In this document: positions 6,042 to 7,317 of the stretch, piece after piece | Layout of the letters: every line of letters begins with the position of its first letter | Position numbering within the stretch: the stretch's first letter is position 1 | Assembly: GCA_900551555.1 (NCBI GenBank) | Contig: URWC01000094.1 | Coordinates: forward strand, 1 to 7,317 | From: an uncultured Collinsella sp. | GTDB lineage: Bacteria; Actinomycetota; Coriobacteriia; Coriobacteriales; Coriobacteriaceae | Length of the DNA stretch: 7,317 nucleotides | Reading direction: 5' to 3' | Notes under the pieces: model-generated | What the model was told of the DNA's origin: nothing | Databases searched by the model: none | What the model saw: only the letters and a program-made list of their open reading frames with translations | Program-made: the position numbers and the translations under genes

Positions 6042-6061
6042 GGGGCGCCCCGCGACGGGGC
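6042..6061 (-). repeat. GC-rich hairpin in the yhbY upstream region
   Basis: GCCCCG (6047-6052) pairs perfectly with CGGGGC (6056-6061) around a 3-nt loop, overlapping a GGGGCGCCCC palindrome (6042-6051). Read towards yhbY it has no U-tract, so it is more likely a 5'-leader stem 22 nt upstream of the start codon, or an RNA-processing/pausing site, than a terminator of the methyltransferase gene. The remainder of 6021-6178 shows no gene and no convincing promoter. Confidence 0.4.
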
Positions 6062-6178
6062 CTTAATCTACGTGAGCTGTCCCACGATAGCGCAGGAACG
6101 GCGGTGTGTGGAGCGCGTTCGCCCAGTTCAAAAAGAATGCGGATGCCGAGCGGGTGGGCGGTGCGGGCTGCGAACGGG

Positions 6179-7066
6179 CTATGAGCTGGGCGCAGAGACC
6201 GGCTCCCATGCAATAAACGCCCAACGAACCTTGCGGACATGATCGAGCATATAGCGCCCCTGCGGCACGCCCTTGGAGCCCGGCTCACCGGCATGGGGGT
6301 TCTCAATCATGTGTTGAGCGATGTAGTCGCGCAGGCGGTCAACCTTATCCTCGTTGCCATGCTCGAGCATACGGGAAAAATCCGCCACACCTGCCTCAAG
6401 GCTATCGAAAGTATCGCGACGAGGCGATTCAAAGTATGTAACCTGCGGCAGAGCGCCCATTTGAATGAGGATGTTGAAGGCGTATACAAAGCCATTACTG
6501 CAGGTAACCGAGGCGCCGATAGCGTTCATCAAGTGCAGATCATAGCGCGGGCTGGAGTTGGCGACCATCGTGGCAGCACAACGCCGACGAGCCGTACGAT
6601 CAAGCTTGGCAAGTGCACCTTTTAGATTGGTCGTCGTAACCGACCGACTAGCAAAGGCAACATCCACCGCTTTCGCGACCGGTCCAACCAAATCCCAATC
6701 ATCATCCCAAGCAAGCTCAAGCGGCGTAATAAGATCTTCGAGCTCGTAATACTCAATGCCGGCATCAAGCGTGCCCAGCATGGCGGGGGAGAAATCAGCC
6801 GCAATCACGGGATGTCCGTCTTGCGCAAGCGGAATGGCAATCGACCCAGCCCCACATCCCATATCCAGCACCGACTCGCCGGGCTCAAGCGCCAACAACT
6901 TTATAAAATCCCGGGCATACGGAGCAGTCTCAAGCGGTCGAAAATGCCGAGCCCGCTTATCCCACTCAAAAGAATCATCAGCCCGCCGCCGATCAGCTTG
7001 CAGACGCATCCACTCGCCATTCCAATCAACAGAAAGAAGCTCAGAGCGAGCATTCCCATCAACCAC
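6179..7066 (-). CDS. Class I SAM-dependent methyltransferase
   Basis: A 295-residue Rossmann-fold methyltransferase, substrate unknown. Motif I is 'SVLDMGCGAGSIAIPLA' (65-81) with the G-x-G-x-G SAM loop, followed by the acidic 'VIAADFSPAML' (87-97). Further blocks are an N-terminal 'DWNGEWMRLQADRRRADD' (14-31), 'WDDDWDLVG', 'VDVAFASRSV' and a C-terminal 'RWAFIAWEP'. These recur in an anaerobe methyltransferase family that I recall near metal or corrinoid transport genes, but that association is from memory and not visible here. The start is GTG at 7066: AGGAGG (plus 7074-7079) lies 7 nt upstream, ideal spacing. The ATG further upstream at 7126 is rejected because it would place an intrinsic terminator inside the coding region and add a spurious Leu/Gly-rich segment that mimics a membrane anchor. 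The terminator just before the Shine-Dalgarno suggests attenuation control. Confidence 0.88.
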   Translation of the reverse strand: MVDGNARSELLSVDWNGEWMRLQADRRRADDSFEWDKRARHFRPLETAPYARDFIKLLALEPGESVLDMGCGAGSIAIPLAQDGHPVIAADFSPAMLGTLDAGIEYYELEDLITPLELAWDDDWDLVGPVAKAVDVAFASRSVTTTNLKGALAKLDRTARRRCAATMVANSSPRYDLHLMNAIGASVTCSNGFVYAFNILIQMGALPQVTYFESPRRDTFDSLEAGVADFSRMLEHGNEDKVDRLRDYIAQHMIENPHAGEPGSKGVPQGRYMLDHVRKVRWAFIAWEPVSAPSS

Positions 7067-7085
7067 GGGCCAACCTCCTAGCAAC

Positions 7086-7117
7086 AAAAAAGCGACTCCT
7101 CCCAAAAGAAGAGCCGC
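7086..7117 (-). terminator. Leader terminator (attenuator) of the methyltransferase
   Basis: On the minus strand GCGGCTCTTC (7117-7108) pairs along all ten positions with GAGGAGTCGC (7101-7092), including two G-T pairs, around a 6-nt loop, followed by T6 (7091-7086). It ends only 7 nt before the AGGAGG of the methyltransferase. A factor-independent terminator in this position is the hallmark of riboswitch, T-box or protein-mediated attenuation. Confidence 0.85.
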
Positions 7118-7290
7118 AACCAGCATATATCAGAAAAAGAACCGTTCCAACGCCAAACCGCCGCACCAGCCAAGTGGTGCAGGAGCGAAGCAACTGCAAC
7201 CGGGATAGAACCCAACTGAGGTCCCGTTGTGCGGGAGCCCCGGGGAGGGCAAATATATAAGGTCGCCTGCTCGGACAGTCCTGACTCGCA
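7118..7290 (-). promoter_or_regulatory. Structured leader upstream of the attenuator; possible riboswitch
   Basis: No protein-like ORF is seen. On the minus strand the leader has several stems: TCCCG 7222-7226 with CGGGA 7232-7236; GCACCA 7163-7168 with TGGTGC 7175-7180; and, mutually exclusive with the last, GGTGCAG 7176-7182 with CTGCAACC 7194-7201 (one bulge). Mutually exclusive pairings before a terminator fit a switch. AGTCAGGA (7286-7279) equals the first half of the cobalamin-riboswitch B12 box, but the second half (CCTGCC) is missing and the distance to the terminator is long, so this assignment is only a hint. The promoter may lie outside the window; TTGGAA-N17-TATGCT (about 7148-7120) is a second possibility that would start transcription at the terminator itself. 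Confidence 0.4.
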
Positions 7291-7315
7291 CGGAGAGCAC
7301 ATTAAGTGCTCTCCG
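7291..7315. repeat. Perfect 10-bp inverted repeat with ATTAA loop
   Basis: CGGAGAGCAC (7291-7300) and GTGCTCTCCG (7306-7315) form a perfect stem. It is 2 nt from the window end, so a T-run on the plus strand cannot be judged; on the minus strand no T-run follows. It may be a plus-strand terminator of the left side, or a stem of the leader RNA that continues past the edge. Confidence 0.55.
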
Positions 7316-7317
7316 GC

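Noticed and set aside
5688..6242. 184-codon plus-strand frame
   Set aside because: Antisense of yhbY, whose protein is clearly conserved; the second half is random-looking.
7141..7160. TGGAAC on the minus strand as a T-box sequence
   Set aside because: Only the TGGNAC core matches; flanking AGGGTGG/CGCG and a pairing to the terminator 5' arm are missing.
6756..7208. 150-codon plus-strand frame
   Set aside because: Antisense to the methyltransferase and its leader; Ser/Pro/Arg-rich with no domain.
7078..7302. 74-codon minus-strand frame upstream of the methyltransferase
   Set aside because: It starts inside a hairpin loop, has no ribosome site, and its end is the terminator hairpin; no family resemblance.
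1..7317. CRISPR array, IS element, tRNA or rRNA
   Set aside because: No regular spaced repeats, transposase-like product, terminal inverted repeats or cloverleaf were seen.

Overview
The window looks like chromosomal DNA from a high-GC, gut-type actinobacterium of the Coriobacteriia, most probably Collinsella or a close relative. This rests on the overall GC-rich codon use, clear sigma-A-type promoters, and gene content; no rRNA or phylogenetic marker is present, so the assignment is an inference.

Left part (1-2263, plus strand): an amino-sugar/PTS segment. A back-to-back promoter pair (46-116) precedes a 160-codon ORF (152-634). Its first ~70 residues look like a DUF1934 (YwiB-type) protein, and its last ~90 residues are the phosphate-binding C-terminal domain of phosphoglucosamine mutase (GlmM); the catalytic domains of GlmM are missing. 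Next come a stand-alone glucose-family PTS EIIA protein (706-1203), a ~230-nt intergenic leader with strong RNA folds (about 1244-1449), and a complete glucosamine-6-phosphate deaminase, nagB (1475-2203), closed by a strong terminator. GlmM normally feeds glucosamine-6-P into cell-wall synthesis while NagB sends it to glycolysis, so the segment sits at the GlcN-6-P branch point.

Middle (2264-5651, plus strand): a 388-nt region with no gene, containing a candidate promoter, heptamer direct repeats and several inverted repeats, leads into a 999-residue regulator. It has an N-terminal MalT/STAND-like ATPase, a long helical middle, and a C-terminal SARP output module (OmpR-type winged helix plus BTAD domain).

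Right part (5650-7317, minus strand): a terminator at the convergent junction serves yhbY (5721-6020), a CRM-domain ribosome-assembly protein. Upstream of it is a class I SAM-dependent methyltransferase (6179-7066), whose best start is a GTG with an ideal Shine-Dalgarno. A textbook intrinsic terminator lies between the upstream leader and that Shine-Dalgarno, so this gene appears to be controlled by transcription attenuation or a riboswitch. The leader runs to the window edge and may continue beyond it.

The strongest leads are the DUF1934-GlmM chimera (real deletion/fusion or assembly artefact), the structured nagB leader, and the attenuator leader of the methyltransferase.
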